DNA from: Pseudoalteromonas umbrosa
GTDB lineage: Bacteria > Pseudomonadota > Gammaproteobacteria > Enterobacterales > Alteromonadaceae
Reading direction: 5' to 3'
Assembly (NCBI RefSeq): GCF_030125375.1
Contig: NZ_JASJUU010000004.1
Location: 248,001 to 312,000 of the forward strand
DNA: 64,000 nucleotides
Part shown: one piece after another, positions 33,804 to 43,402 of the stretch
Layout: the number at the start of each line of letters is the position of its first letter
How positions within the stretch are numbered: position 1 is the stretch's first letter
Made by a program: the position numbers and the translations under genes
Notes under the pieces: model-generated
The model's database searches: none
What the model saw: the letters and a program-made list of their open reading frames with translations, nothing else
What the model was told of the DNA's origin: nothing

Positions 33804-35884
33804 GCCATTGCGAATTCACCTCGGTTTCCCATCCAACGTAGGATCAAAGGGTCTACACTATCTTGGTATTGATTGAGTAATGAAAATGCAAGCGCACGAA
33901 TACTGGGTAGCATATGTTTATCACGAGTTAAATCTGCAACTTTTAAATCAACAAGTCCTGTCTGCTTGGTACCAAGTACCTCACCCGGCCCTCTTATTTC
34001 TAAATCTTTTTCAGCAATGACGAACCCATCATTGCTATCTCTGAGCACGCCCAGCCTTTTCTGAGCTGTGTTAGACAGTGGTGCGTGATATAGCAGTAGG
34101 CAATGAGAAGCTATGTCGCCACGTCCGACCCGACCTCTAAGTTGGTGTAGTTGAGCAAGTCCAAGGCGTTCTGGGTTTTCAATAATTATTAGGCTGGCAT
34201 TAGGGACATCAACGCCCACTTCTATCACGGTTGTTGCAACGAGTACATGATACGTACCAGCTTTAAAGTCTGCCATGATTTGTTGTTTTTCTTGGGCTTT
34301 CATACGGCCGTGCACGAGTGCTATTTTCAACTCTGGCAGTAATTTGGTCAGCTGCTCTGCCGTATCTTCCGCGGCTTGACATTGCAGCACTTCAGATTCA
34401 TCAATGAGGGTGCATACCCAATAAACTTGCCTACTTTGTTCGAGACATGCGCTTTTGACTCGCTCTATAACTTCATCGCGGCGGGTATCTGGCACTGCAA
34501 CGGTTGTAATAGGAGTTCTACCAGGAGGGAGTTCATCTATAACTGAAGTCTCCAAGTCTGCATAGGCTGTCATGGCTAGCGTACGCGGGATAGGTGTCGC
34601 CGTCATCACCAACTGGTGTGGGTAGCAATCGCCAAATTTGCCTTTTTCTCTAAGTGATAGACGCTGATGTACGCCAAACCTGTGTTGTTCATCAATAATG
34701 ATAAGCGCTAGATTTGAGAATATCACCTGTTCTTGAAATAGGGCGTGTGTGCCTACCACCATTTGAGCTTGTCCAGAGGCGATTTTTTCAAGCGTTTCTT
34801 TGCGTTCTTTTCCTTTGGTTTTTCCACCTAGCCAGCATGTTTCAATTCCTAATGCAGTAAACCAGTTCGTGAAGTTGAGCGCGTGTTGCTCTGATAGGAT
34901 CTCTGTAGGGGCCATTAAAGCAACTTGATAACCTTTTGATATTGCCGTTAATGCGCTAAGCGCTGCGACTAAGGTTTTACCTGAACCTACATCACCTTGT
35001 ACTAGGCGAAGCATCGGCTCTGGCTTTTGTAAATCCTGCTTTATCTCACTGACAACTCTGCTTTGTGCATTGGTTGGCTTAAATGAAAGCTGGGCCAAAA
35101 ACTCAGTTTCTAATGGGTTACTAGGCGCCAGTGCAATTGCTTTGACGGCTTGGCTTTTTTTCCTGAGCTTTAATAAGCTTAAGTTTTGTGCCAGCAGTTC
35201 TTCAAAGGCAAGGCGCTGTTGTGCAGGGTGCTGTCCTAATTCCAATTGGCTTAAATCAACGTCGTGTGCAGGCGAGTGTAACAACAGTAGCGCGTCTTTG
35301 AGGCTTAATTGATTAGGCCTGAATTGAGCTGGCAAATGGTCTTCAATATCATATTTTTGCAGTAATTTTACTGCTTGCTCTGCAATTGCTCGTATGCTGA
35401 GCTGCTTAAGCCCTTCGGTTGTTGGGTACACTGGGGTGAGTGTGTCATCGGCAGCGTTATTATCTTGCAGCGTATCCTTGATACTATACTCAGGGTGTGC
35501 CATTTCAAGGCCTACTCGACCACGGCGAGCCTCACCAAAGCAGCGCATGATTTTACCAGGCTGCATGGCATTTTTTTGTGCCGCGGAAAAATTGAAAAAG
35601 CGCAGTGTGAGCCTGCCTGTACCATCGTTAATTTGGCATACAAGCATACGGCGTTTACCAAAAGTGATGTTTGCCTGCTCAATCTCTCCTTCTACACTGA
35701 CGTGCATATGCGGCATTAATGTCGCGATGGAATAGGTTTTTGCTCTATCTTCGTACCGTAATGGCAAGTGAAATAGCATATCTTGAACACTTGCTATACC
35801 TAATTTAGCTAACTTCTCAGCAGCTTTAGGACCAACACCTTTTAAATCTGTAATGGGGTAATTAGCTAAATTAGGGGCTGACAT
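33800..35884 (-). CDS. recG: ATP-dependent DNA helicase RecG
   Basis: RecG reverses stalled forks and branch-migrates Holliday junctions. The 694-residue protein has an N-terminal helix-hairpin-helix and OB wedge domain (GVGPKAAEKL, then VSVEGEIEQANITFGKRRM). Helicase motifs follow: GDVGSGKT, IIDEQHRFG, TATPIPRTLAM and the C-terminal GRVGRG block. It is 8 bp downstream of trmH. In E. coli both follow spoT, while here asnA, DUF342 and ridA genes intervene. Confidence 0.97.
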   Translation of the reverse strand: MSAPNLANYPITDLKGVGPKAAEKLAKLGIASVQDMLFHLPLRYEDRAKTYSIATLMPHMHVSVEGEIEQANITFGKRRMLVCQINDGTGRLTLRFFNFSAAQKNAMQPGKIMRCFGEARRGRVGLEMAHPEYSIKDTLQDNNAADDTLTPVYPTTEGLKQLSIRAIAEQAVKLLQKYDIEDHLPAQFRPNQLSLKDALLLLHSPAHDVDLSQLELGQHPAQQRLAFEELLAQNLSLLKLRKKSQAVKAIALAPSNPLETEFLAQLSFKPTNAQSRVVSEIKQDLQKPEPMLRLVQGDVGSGKTLVAALSALTAISKGYQVALMAPTEILSEQHALNFTNWFTALGIETCWLGGKTKGKERKETLEKIASGQAQMVVGTHALFQEQVIFSNLALIIIDEQHRFGVHQRLSLREKGKFGDCYPHQLVMTATPIPRTLAMTAYADLETSVIDELPPGRTPITTVAVPDTRRDEVIERVKSACLEQSRQVYWVCTLIDESEVLQCQAAEDTAEQLTKLLPELKIALVHGRMKAQEKQQIMADFKAGTYHVLVATTVIEVGVDVPNASLIIIENPERLGLAQLHQLRGRVGRGDIASHCLLLYHAPLSNTAQKRLGVLRDSNDGFVIAEKDLEIRGPGEVLGTKQTGLVDLKVADLTRDKHMLPSIRALAFSLLNQYQDSVDPLILRWMGNRGEFAMA

Positions 35885-35892
35885 GAGTATCC

Positions 35893-36591
35893 TTACTTTT
35901 TACTAAATTTGAGCGTATTCCAAAATGCATCGTCAGCGATGATTTCGCCATCTTCATCTAATTCGGGGTAGGGAAGCCCTTTTTCATTACAGCGGTTTGC
36001 AATAATTGGGTGGCATCCTTCAAAAAGGAGTGTGTGCTTTACTTTCGGGTCCAACATGCCTTTACGCTGGTACATGCCTGCTTCCTCGCGTTGCCTTTGC
36101 GCTTCGTAGAGAATGAGCGCTGCCGCAACAGACACATTTAATGACTGTACCATGCCAGCCATTGGAATGACGATATGCTGGTCAGCATGCTCAAGCGCCC
36201 TATCGGATATACCTAAACGTTCTTGACCAACAATCACAGCAGTTGGTTTGGTGTAGTCAATTTCTCTAAAGTCGACGGCGGTATCACTTAAATTGGTAGC
36301 AAGTAATTGGATCCCCGGGTTTTGCTCTCTGATTTTGGCAACAGCTTGGTCGATATCATCGTGCATTTGCGTGTCGACCCAATTTTTGCTGCCACCAGAG
36401 GTGTTGTTGGTTAAGCGTCTTTGATCTTGCGGCCATACGGCGTGAACATAGTGACAGCCAACAGCATCAGCTGTTCGTACGATAGCGGATAGATTATGGT
36501 GTTTGTGCACTTCATCGAGGCACACAGTCAAATCCGTTTGTCGTTGTTCCAATATTCGTTTTACGCGCTGAAAGCGATTTTCTTTCATCAA
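35893..36591 (-). CDS. trmH: tRNA (guanosine-18-2'-O)-methyltransferase
   Basis: TrmH (SpoU) methylates the ribose of G18 in the D-loop of tRNA. The 232-residue protein has the SPOUT signatures: NLSAIVRTADAVG, VIVGQERLGIS and the knot segment IPMAGMVQSLNVSVAAAL. It also has the longer C-terminal extension of TrmH proper, with HPIIANRCNEKGLPYP. It is the first gene of a trmH-recG pair. Confidence 0.95.
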   Translation of the reverse strand: MMKENRFQRVKRILEQRQTDLTVCLDEVHKHHNLSAIVRTADAVGCHYVHAVWPQDQRRLTNNTSGGSKNWVDTQMHDDIDQAVAKIREQNPGIQLLATNLSDTAVDFREIDYTKPTAVIVGQERLGISDRALEHADQHIVIPMAGMVQSLNVSVAAALILYEAQRQREEAGMYQRKGMLDPKVKHTLLFEGCHPIIANRCNEKGLPYPELDEDGEIIADDAFWNTLKFSKK

Positions 36592-36681
36592 GGACTGCTC
36601 TTAAATACAATATTGTAGCCATTATACCAAAATAATCACTGTATAAGTACACACCTATTTGACCTCAAAATTAACTAAACT

Positions 36682-37140
36682 CTATGGTTGTATCTCACGC
36701 ATAATTGGTGCTTGCAAAGAGATGAGTGTCTCGGTTGATTGAATGGCCTCAATCGATTGTATTTTATTGACAAGCACATCATGCAAATGGTCCATAGACT
36801 GACTTAAAACCTTGATAAAAATACTGTAGTTACCAGTTGTATAATAGGCTTCGACAACTTCCTCAAAACTTTCTAATTGTGCAATAGTTTCTTGGTAATC
36901 TCTCGCATGCTTGAGGTTAATACCAATAAAGCAACACACATCATAGCCAAGTTTTTTTGCATTGATGCAGACTTTCGTCCCTGTGATGATCCCAGCTTGC
37001 TTCATCTTTTCGACACGAACATGAATCGTACCTGCACTCACAGAAAAACGTTTTGCCAATTCGGCATAGGGAATTCTGGCGTCATTCATTAGCGCCTGCA
37101 AAATGGATTTATCGAGATTATCGATCTGATAATTTTCCAT
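36682..37140 (-). CDS. asnC: Lrp/AsnC-family regulator AsnC
   Basis: AsnC activates asnA when asparagine is low. The 152-residue protein has an N-terminal helix-turn-helix (YAELAKRFSVSAGTIHVRVEKM) and a C-terminal RAM domain (VVEAYYTTGNYSIFIKVL) that binds asparagine and forms octamers. It is divergent from asnA across 176 bp of very AT-rich DNA, the classic arrangement in E. coli and Vibrio, so the assignment to AsnC rather than Lrp rests on both sequence and context. Confidence 0.93.
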   Translation of the reverse strand: MENYQIDNLDKSILQALMNDARIPYAELAKRFSVSAGTIHVRVEKMKQAGIITGTKVCINAKKLGYDVCCFIGINLKHARDYQETIAQLESFEEVVEAYYTTGNYSIFIKVLSQSMDHLHDVLVNKIQSIEAIQSTETLISLQAPIMREIQP

Positions 37141-37316
37141 GGTTATTGTTACCTGAAATTATTGATTCCTTAAATATATAGCACTTTTTTTATTGTTTGA
37201 AGTTGCTTTTCAGTATTTTTGTTTTTGAATATTGAATTTTATCTAAAATTTGTTGACGATGGATATATCAGATAATTAATACACAGAATCATCAAAAATT
37301 TGGAATGGGGATCAAC

Positions 37317-38312
37317 ATGAAAGCACAATACTTAAAAACACAGCAGCAAATCGCTCGCGTAAAAAGCATTTTTTCAGCACAGTTAACTGAGCAACTAGGC
37401 TTAGTGGAAGTACAAGCACCTATACTGGCAAAGGTTGGGGATGGTATTCAAGACAACTTAAGCGGTACTGAAAAAGCGGTATCAGTGAAAGTGAAAACGC
37501 TTGCTGACAGTGAGTTTGAAGTTGTTCATTCTTTAGCTAAATGGAAGCGTAAAACGTTGGGAGATTATGGTTTTGAGGTGGGTGAGGGTTTATACACTCA
37601 CATGAAAGCACTGCGCCCAGATGAGGAGCGTTTATCGCCTATTCATTCAGTGTTTGTTGATCAGTGGGATTGGGAAAAAGTCATTTGCGGTGATTCACAA
37701 CGTAACCTTGCTGCACTGAAAGAGACTGTTCAAACACTATATCAGTGCATCAAGCACACTGAGAAAACCATTTCTAAAGAGTTTGGTACAGACGTGTTTT
37801 TACCTGAGAAAATCACATTTGTTCATGCCGAAGAGCTAAGAGCTATGTACCCTGACTTTACAGCAAAGCAGCGGGAAAAAGCGATTGCTCAAGAATATGG
37901 CGCGGTATTTTTAATTGGTATTGGTGGCGAGCTAGGTGATGGTAAAATCCATGATGTACGCGCGCCGGACTATGACGATTGGTCAACGGCAACATGTGAA
38001 AAATACCAAGGTCTAAACGGTGATATTATTGTTTGGAACTCGGTTCTTGAAGATGCATTTGAGATTTCATCAATGGGTATCAGAGTGTCACCTGATTCTC
38101 TGGCACACCAGTTAGAGGTAAGTGATGCGCAAGAGAGACTTGAATTTGATTGGCACAAAGCGCTGCTTGCAGGTGAGTTACCTCAGACCATTGGCGGTGG
38201 CATAGGTCAATCTCGTTTAGTGATGCTGTTATTGCAAAAGCAGCACATTGCGCAAGTTCAGGTAGGTGTATGGCCAGAAGCGCTTAAGCAAGATATTGAA
38301 GGCGTACTTTAA
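37317..38312 (+). CDS. asnA: Aspartate-ammonia ligase
   Basis: AsnA makes asparagine from aspartate, ammonia and ATP. From ATG 37317 (MKAQYLKTQQQIARVK) it has 331 residues, against 330 in E. coli; the ATG at 37305 is less conserved. It is related to class II aminoacyl-tRNA synthetases and keeps VQAPILAKVGDGIQDNLSG, SVFVDQWDWEKVI and the closing GGGIGQSRLVMLLL. It is controlled by the divergent asnC. Confidence 0.97.
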   Translation: MKAQYLKTQQQIARVKSIFSAQLTEQLGLVEVQAPILAKVGDGIQDNLSGTEKAVSVKVKTLADSEFEVVHSLAKWKRKTLGDYGFEVGEGLYTHMKALRPDEERLSPIHSVFVDQWDWEKVICGDSQRNLAALKETVQTLYQCIKHTEKTISKEFGTDVFLPEKITFVHAEELRAMYPDFTAKQREKAIAQEYGAVFLIGIGGELGDGKIHDVRAPDYDDWSTATCEKYQGLNGDIIVWNSVLEDAFEISSMGIRVSPDSLAHQLEVSDAQERLEFDWHKALLAGELPQTIGGGIGQSRLVMLLLQKQHIAQVQVGVWPEALKQDIEGVL

Positions 38313-38320
38313 TTGACTTA

Positions 38321-38340
38321 AGAGGGGAGGGCTCCCCTCT
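38321..38340. terminator. Terminator between asnA and the DUF342 gene
   Basis: The arms AGAGGGGAG (38321-38329) and CTCCCCTCT (38332-38340) pair perfectly around GG. It is followed by AAATTTTAAA and lies between two convergent genes. Confidence 0.85.
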
Positions 38341-39949
38341 AAATTTTAAATTCTATCTCTATTTGCCCATCTGCCAATTTTGCTGTGCAAGGTGGGTAAC
38401 TCCGGTTGGTGGTATAGGTTTTGTCAAAAATATGAATTTCAACACCGGAATGTAGTGCAGACGTTGCTTGTAGCTGTGTACCTTCAAGTAATTCATGAAG
38501 CGTATGATCCAACTCACTGAGTTTATTTTCAAGTGCTTCAGCTTGCTGACAATAATGGATTTGCGTGGCACTGATTTTGGCCATGAGCATTTTCTTTTTT
38601 TCGATATCTTTGAGTTGTTCGGCTTTTTCGACTGCTTTTTGTAAATTTTCTAATTGCTCGTCTGTGTCGCCTAAGTCGCGTATACATTGGTCGGTTTTAT
38701 TGGTAATTTCGACGCCTGAATTGGCAAGGTATACGGACATAGTCGCCCCAGAAGGACTACCTATTTCGCCCGCTGTGACAGATTGCGCATCAAATACGGT
38801 TCCGCCAATTAATTTACCCCGAGGATTGTCTTCTAAGCCAACGCGAATTGTTCTGAGTGCCTTGATATCACAGTGGTTTGCTTGTTTTTGAATATAGATA
38901 TTACGGGCTTCTAAATAAGTGTATTGGCCGTGGACTATATTGATATTTCCTTTGGCAATGAGTTTGCAGGTTAAACTTTGATCATTATCGCTGTGATCAA
39001 GGTGACCAATGACGCCGCCGCGTACTTCTATATTTCCTTCGCTGATAATTTCACCGGACTCGACTGTGCCCATGATAGTAATGTCACCACTGGCTTTGAC
39101 TTTCATGCCAGGTTCGACGTTATGGGTGACAATCACGCTGCCGCTAAATTCTATATGGCCAGATTTCACATTCACATCTGCAATGGTAAATATGTCGTCG
39201 ACTCGCATACCGTTTTGAATCTCTGACGGGCAGCCTGCAATAGTTGAAATCAGCTCGAGTGGATTGGTTGGTGAGATTTCCGTGCCTTCACCCGCAACTA
39301 GTTGAAATGATTCACCAGGCACAGGGGTAATGCTATCCCCTGTTACTGTGAAACCTTCTTTGCCAGGAGTGGCGGGGCGCTGAGTAATGAGTAGTGTCCC
39401 AGGAGAGACACTTGAGAGCGCGCCAAAGTCGCGCATGTCTACAGTACCGTCCTCTCTTAATTTTGGCTGCTTTAAACGCTCTTTTAGTGTTAAAACGTGT
39501 GATATTAGCTTGGCTGGTAGGCCATTTTCAGGAGGACGACCTTGGGCAATAATACCGCTATGCTCGGTACCAGGAGGCGCGTCAAATTGCTTTGCGAGTA
39601 GCTTTTCTAAAAAAGCTTGCTTGTACCCTCTACAAACCCCAGCTTTAACAATTATTTTTTTAGCTTGCTCTAGGCTGATAAGGCTACCGCCTTGTGCCGT
39701 TGTAATGGTGGCAGAGGCTTGCATTTTGTCTTCGGAAATTGAAATTTTTAACTGCGCGTGCTTTTGCTTTGCGACTAGCAGCTGCTGCTCTGATACCTCA
39801 CTTTGAAAGTAAGCAGCTATTGAATCATGATCGACTTCACAATCGGCATAGGGAGAACACTCAAGCGCCTCGACAATGAACGCCTGACTGGGGGGGGTTG
39901 CAGAAGCAACGTCCATTAAAATTTGGCCATTTTTAGTGACTTTAAACAC
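38339..39949 (-). CDS. DUF342 (FapA-type) polymer-forming protein
   Basis: The 536-residue cytoplasmic protein has the DUF342 plan: an N-terminal region ending in RPPENGLPAKL, the RDFGALSSVSPGTLLI and GKEGFTVTGD motifs, and a right-handed beta-helix (about 260-390) built of short repeats such as GHIEFSGSVIVTHNVEPGMKVKASGDITI. A coiled coil covers about 425-490. Related proteins in Vibrio (FapA) affect flagellar function, and others may scaffold cell-pole structures. No flagellar gene lies nearby. The role is unknown here. Confidence 0.88.
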   Translation of the reverse strand: MFKVTKNGQILMDVASATPPSQAFIVEALECSPYADCEVDHDSIAAYFQSEVSEQQLLVAKQKHAQLKISISEDKMQASATITTAQGGSLISLEQAKKIIVKAGVCRGYKQAFLEKLLAKQFDAPPGTEHSGIIAQGRPPENGLPAKLISHVLTLKERLKQPKLREDGTVDMRDFGALSSVSPGTLLITQRPATPGKEGFTVTGDSITPVPGESFQLVAGEGTEISPTNPLELISTIAGCPSEIQNGMRVDDIFTIADVNVKSGHIEFSGSVIVTHNVEPGMKVKASGDITIMGTVESGEIISEGNIEVRGGVIGHLDHSDNDQSLTCKLIAKGNINIVHGQYTYLEARNIYIQKQANHCDIKALRTIRVGLEDNPRGKLIGGTVFDAQSVTAGEIGSPSGATMSVYLANSGVEITNKTDQCIRDLGDTDEQLENLQKAVEKAEQLKDIEKKKMLMAKISATQIHYCQQAEALENKLSELDHTLHELLEGTQLQATSALHSGVEIHIFDKTYTTNRSYPPCTAKLADGQIEIEFKI

Positions 39950-40317
39950 AGACTATTCCTTATAGACCGAGCGGCTCAAAACTGAGCTCACACTTAAACT
40001 TACCCTTTGCGCTGTGATTGCAGCGCATGTGCGCTTATTAGCAATGAATTAGTTAGTATTAGTATGACAATCAAAAATTCAATAAATTCCGAGCGTCCAT
40101 TTTATGTCATCATTTCTTATGATTAGGCTGACTCAAAGCATTTTATTTTTGCCGTTCGTGTTATCAGCTTGCTTAATTAATATTATGTAGTCAAGCTGTT
40201 AAGATCAAAGTTGATGGGCTATTTTTAGAAGATTTTTCAATGTATGGCGTTATGTAAGTTGTACGCAAATGAAAAAGGCCTACTAGGTTAGGCCTTTTAT
40301 TGAGTGATAAGTCACCG
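39950..40317. other. Intergenic region between the ridA 3' end and the DUF342 start
   Basis: The 368 bp are AT-rich and should hold the DUF342 promoter. The right end has the ridA terminator. A 28-codon frame on the plus strand (40104-40190) ends in a lipobox-like LPFVLSAC, but it lacks a ribosome site. I see nothing else. Confidence 0.5.
40272..40298 (-). terminator. Terminator of spoT-ridA
   Basis: AAAAAGGCCTA (40272-40282) pairs with TAGGCCTTTT (40289-40298). On the minus strand the stem ends in a T run just past the ridA stop. Confidence 0.88.
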
Positions 40318-40710
40318 TTAATTCATTGATGGTAACTCCATAATACCGTCAATTTCAATTTGTACATTTTTTGGCAACTCTTTCACACCAATAGCTGCAC
40401 GGGCAGGGTAAGGTGTTTTGAAGTACTGGCTCATAATTTCATTCACTGTGGCAAAATTGCTTAAATCCGTCATGAAAATATTCACTTTCACCATATCTTG
40501 CAACTGTCCGCCTGCCGCTTCACATACTGCGGTTAAGTTTTTAAACACTTGATGTGTTTGCTCTGCAAAATCTTCAGAGATAACTTCCATTGTATTTGGC
40601 ACCAGCGGGATCTGGCCCGATAGGTATACAGCAGTACCTACTTTGATTGCTTGGTTGTATGTACCGATCGCAGCAGGTGCTTGATCGGTTGAAATAATTG
40701 CTTTATTCAT
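40318..40710 (-). CDS. ridA: Enamine/imine deaminase RidA
   Basis: RidA hydrolyses reactive 2-aminoacrylate and related enamines produced by PLP enzymes. From ATG 40710 it has 130 residues; the upstream in-frame start at 40749 would overlap spoT. Family segments are GTYNQAIKVGTAVYLSGQIPL, VKVNIFMTDLSNF and PYPARAAIGVKELP with the catalytic arginine, then the closing EIDGIM. It is directly downstream of spoT, a conserved pairing in gammaproteobacteria. Confidence 0.96.
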   Translation of the reverse strand: MNKAIISTDQAPAAIGTYNQAIKVGTAVYLSGQIPLVPNTMEVISEDFAEQTHQVFKNLTAVCEAAGGQLQDMVKVNIFMTDLSNFATVNEIMSQYFKTPYPARAAIGVKELPKNVQIEIDGIMELPSMN

Positions 40711-40720
40711 AATAACTTCC

Positions 40721-42823
40721 TTAGCGCTTTCTATATACACGCTGCACATCAGGCATAACGCGGATCTTGCGCATAATATTGGCGACGTGAATTCTATCTT
40801 TTACTGTCACGCCCAAATCAATAATATATAAATTACTCTCTTTTTCTTCTGTGGCTATCTCAACAATATTAGCTTGTGCACTGGCAACCACATTGGTTAA
40901 TTTGGCAAGCGCACCTTGGTGGTTGATGATCTCTACTCTCAGTGCTGCAATGTATTCTTTCTCGGGATTGTCTTCCCATTTTACAACGCAGTACTTCGCA
41001 CGTTCACCTTCCCAGCCTTTGATATTTCGGCATTCTTGTCTGTGCACCATCAAGCCTTTACCTTGACTGACATAGGCTGCAATTGCATCACCTGGCACAG
41101 GTCGGCAACACTTAGCGTAAGTCACCAGCATACCTTCAGTACCAATAATCGCAGCTTTGGCTTGTTTGGCAAGGCTTTCGAGTCCGTCATCAGCCTGAAG
41201 TAAACGTTTGGCAATTAATACACTCATGATATTGCCATTACCTATTTCCACAAGTAGCTCTAGTAGTGTATTGAGATTATGCTCTTCTAAAACACGTTCA
41301 ATCTGCTCGGTTGGAATGTCATCGAGTTTTTGCTCACCCAGTGCTGAGTCAAGCAAGCGTCTGCCTAATTGAATAGACTCTTCTTGGTGCTGGCTCTTGA
41401 GGTAATTGCGAACGCCTAAACGCGCTTTACCGGTCACAATAAAGTTAAGCCAAGTTGCATTTGGGTGTGCCCCAGAACTGGTGATAACTTCAACGGTTTG
41501 CCCAGTATCTAATGCTTTACTTAATGGATATGGTTTACGGTTTACCCTTGCTCCGACGCAAGTGTTACCCACATCGGTATGTACAGCATAGGCAAAATCA
41601 ACAGCCGTTGCGCCCATGGGTAGCTCAACAATGCGACCATCAGGAGTAAATACATAGATTTCTTCTGGGAAAAGTTCTGTTTTTACGTTTTCAACAAACT
41701 CAAAAGAAGAGCCTGCACTTTGTTGCAGTTCAAGTAAGCTCTGCATCCATTGGCGTGCACGTTGCTGCGCAGTATGACCTGCACTGTCACCTGACTTTTT
41801 ATACATCCAATGTGCAGCAACCCCTTTGTCTGCCATATGGTCCATGTCATGTGTTCTAATTTGAATTTCGACAGGGATACCGTGCGGGCCGACTAGAGAG
41901 GTGTGCAATGACTGGTAACCATTGGTTTTAGGGACTGCGATGTAGTCTTTAAAGCGTGTTTCAATTGGCTTATATAGGTTATGCGCAACGCCAAGGACTC
42001 GGTAACAGGTATCGATATTATCGACATTAATGCGAAACGCATAGATATCCATGACTTCATTGAATAACAGCTCTTTATTAAGCATTTTTTTATAAATACT
42101 ATATAAGTGCTTTTCACGCCCCTTAACGGAAGCGGTGATGCCGCTTTCTTCTAAGCGAGACTCTATCTCGGTTTGAATATTACTGATCACTTCTTTGCGG
42201 TTACCACGTGCTTTGGCGACTTCTGACTTAAGTGCGCGGTGACGCATTGGGTAGAGCGCTTGAAAACCCAAGTCCTCTAGCTCATTTTTGATATCATGTA
42301 TACCTAAGCGATTGGCAATTGGCGCGAATATTTCAAGCGTTTCTCTTGCAATTCTGCGGCGTTTTTCAGGTCTTAAAAACCCTAACGTGCGCATATTATG
42401 TGTTCTATCCGCAAGCTTGATAAGAATGACGCGAATATCCTGTGTCATTGCCATGATCATTTTGCGATAGTTTTCAGCTTGAAATTCTTTTTTGTCTTTA
42501 AAATCGAGCTTATCTAATTTACTTACACCCGCAACAAGTTCGGCAACGGTCTCGCCAAAGATTTCAGCCAGATCCGCCTGACTAAAATCAGTATCTTCAA
42601 TGACGTCATGCATTAATGCAGCCATGAGGGTCTCATGGTCTAACTTCATGCTGGCAAGTATCTGCGTCACTTCAACAGGGTGAGTGATATAAGGTTCACC
42701 ACTTGAGCGCGTTTGCCCTTCGTGCGCTTCACGCGCAACAACATAGGCTTTTTGCACCAATTCCACATCTTCAGGTGCTAGGTACTCTGAGATTTTTTTC
42801 TTGAGGCCTTCAAATAGATACAT
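40721..42823 (-). CDS. spoT: Bifunctional (p)ppGpp hydrolase/synthetase SpoT
   Basis: SpoT degrades and makes the alarmone (p)ppGpp in response to nutrient stress. The 700-residue protein has an intact HD hydrolase domain (ALMHDVIEDT), a synthetase domain (about 230-350, YRVLGVAHNLYKPI then NGYQSLHTS), a TGS domain (VFTPDGRIVELPMGATAVDFAYAVH), a helical domain and a C-terminal ACT domain. It is downstream of rpoZ but separated from it by a strong terminator, so it probably has its own promoter in 42824-42930. RidA follows it; trmH-recG do not. Confidence 0.96.
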   Translation of the reverse strand: MYLFEGLKKKISEYLAPEDVELVQKAYVVAREAHEGQTRSSGEPYITHPVEVTQILASMKLDHETLMAALMHDVIEDTDFSQADLAEIFGETVAELVAGVSKLDKLDFKDKKEFQAENYRKMIMAMTQDIRVILIKLADRTHNMRTLGFLRPEKRRRIARETLEIFAPIANRLGIHDIKNELEDLGFQALYPMRHRALKSEVAKARGNRKEVISNIQTEIESRLEESGITASVKGREKHLYSIYKKMLNKELLFNEVMDIYAFRINVDNIDTCYRVLGVAHNLYKPIETRFKDYIAVPKTNGYQSLHTSLVGPHGIPVEIQIRTHDMDHMADKGVAAHWMYKKSGDSAGHTAQQRARQWMQSLLELQQSAGSSFEFVENVKTELFPEEIYVFTPDGRIVELPMGATAVDFAYAVHTDVGNTCVGARVNRKPYPLSKALDTGQTVEVITSSGAHPNATWLNFIVTGKARLGVRNYLKSQHQEESIQLGRRLLDSALGEQKLDDIPTEQIERVLEEHNLNTLLELLVEIGNGNIMSVLIAKRLLQADDGLESLAKQAKAAIIGTEGMLVTYAKCCRPVPGDAIAAYVSQGKGLMVHRQECRNIKGWEGERAKYCVVKWEDNPEKEYIAALRVEIINHQGALAKLTNVVASAQANIVEIATEEKESNLYIIDLGVTVKDRIHVANIMRKIRVMPDVQRVYRKR

Positions 42824-42925
42824 TCACACTCCAATGTTCCAGTGAAGTTAATAGATAGTTATTATTGAATATACGATGAATTGGCTCGGAAGCCAACGCA
42901 AAGGCGTGATGCTTTTGCAAATAAT

Positions 42926-42955
42926 GAAAAAAAACGCCAGCTTTGAGCTGGCGTT
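42926..42955 (-). terminator. Terminator between rpoZ and spoT
   Basis: AACGCCAGC (42933-42941) and GCTGGCGTT (42947-42955) form a 9-bp stem that runs on the minus strand into eight T's. It uncouples spoT from the gmk-rpoZ transcript. Confidence 0.9.
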
Positions 42956-43004
42956 ATATCAAACTTTACTTAGACAGGGCATTTAAAGCCGTCTAGAAGT
43001 TTAT

Positions 43005-43280
43005 TTAGCGGTTACCACCAACAATAGCTGCAACTGCTGCAAGCTCTGCTGCTTCTTGGTTCTGCTGCTCTTCACGGTCGATTACGTCAAGAGAGTCTGT
43101 TGTTACAAGACCTTCTTCGATTTCACGTAGCGCGATAACGGTTGGCTTGTCATTTTCAGCCTCAACCATAGGGTCTTTGCCACCAACAGAAATCTGACGA
43201 GCGCGACGCGCTGCAACAAGGATTAAATCGAAACGGTTACCAATTTTATCTACTGCATCTTCTACAGTTACGCGAGCCAT
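43005..43280 (-). CDS. rpoZ: RNA polymerase omega subunit
   Basis: Omega stabilises the beta' subunit and takes part in the ppGpp site of RNA polymerase. The 91-residue protein starts MARVTVEDAVDKIGNRFDLI and has the VAARRARQI and NDKPTVIALREIEEGL helices of the family. It lies between gmk and spoT, so polymerase, alarmone metabolism and guanylate supply are encoded together. Confidence 0.98.
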   Translation of the reverse strand: MARVTVEDAVDKIGNRFDLILVAARRARQISVGGKDPMVEAENDKPTVIALREIEEGLVTTDSLDVIDREEQQNQEAAELAAVAAIVGGNR

Positions 43281-43402
43281 CGAAGCACTCCAAAAAATTA
43301 TACATTTAGCAAAGGGCTAGTTTACTTCAATCAGCCGTGTTCGCCAAGCGAATGGTTAAAATTTATCGCGATTATGTCAGTCTCATCCAAGATTTAATGT
43401 GT

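Noticed and set aside
39387..39806. 139-residue plus-strand frame
   Set aside because: Shadow of the DUF342 gene.
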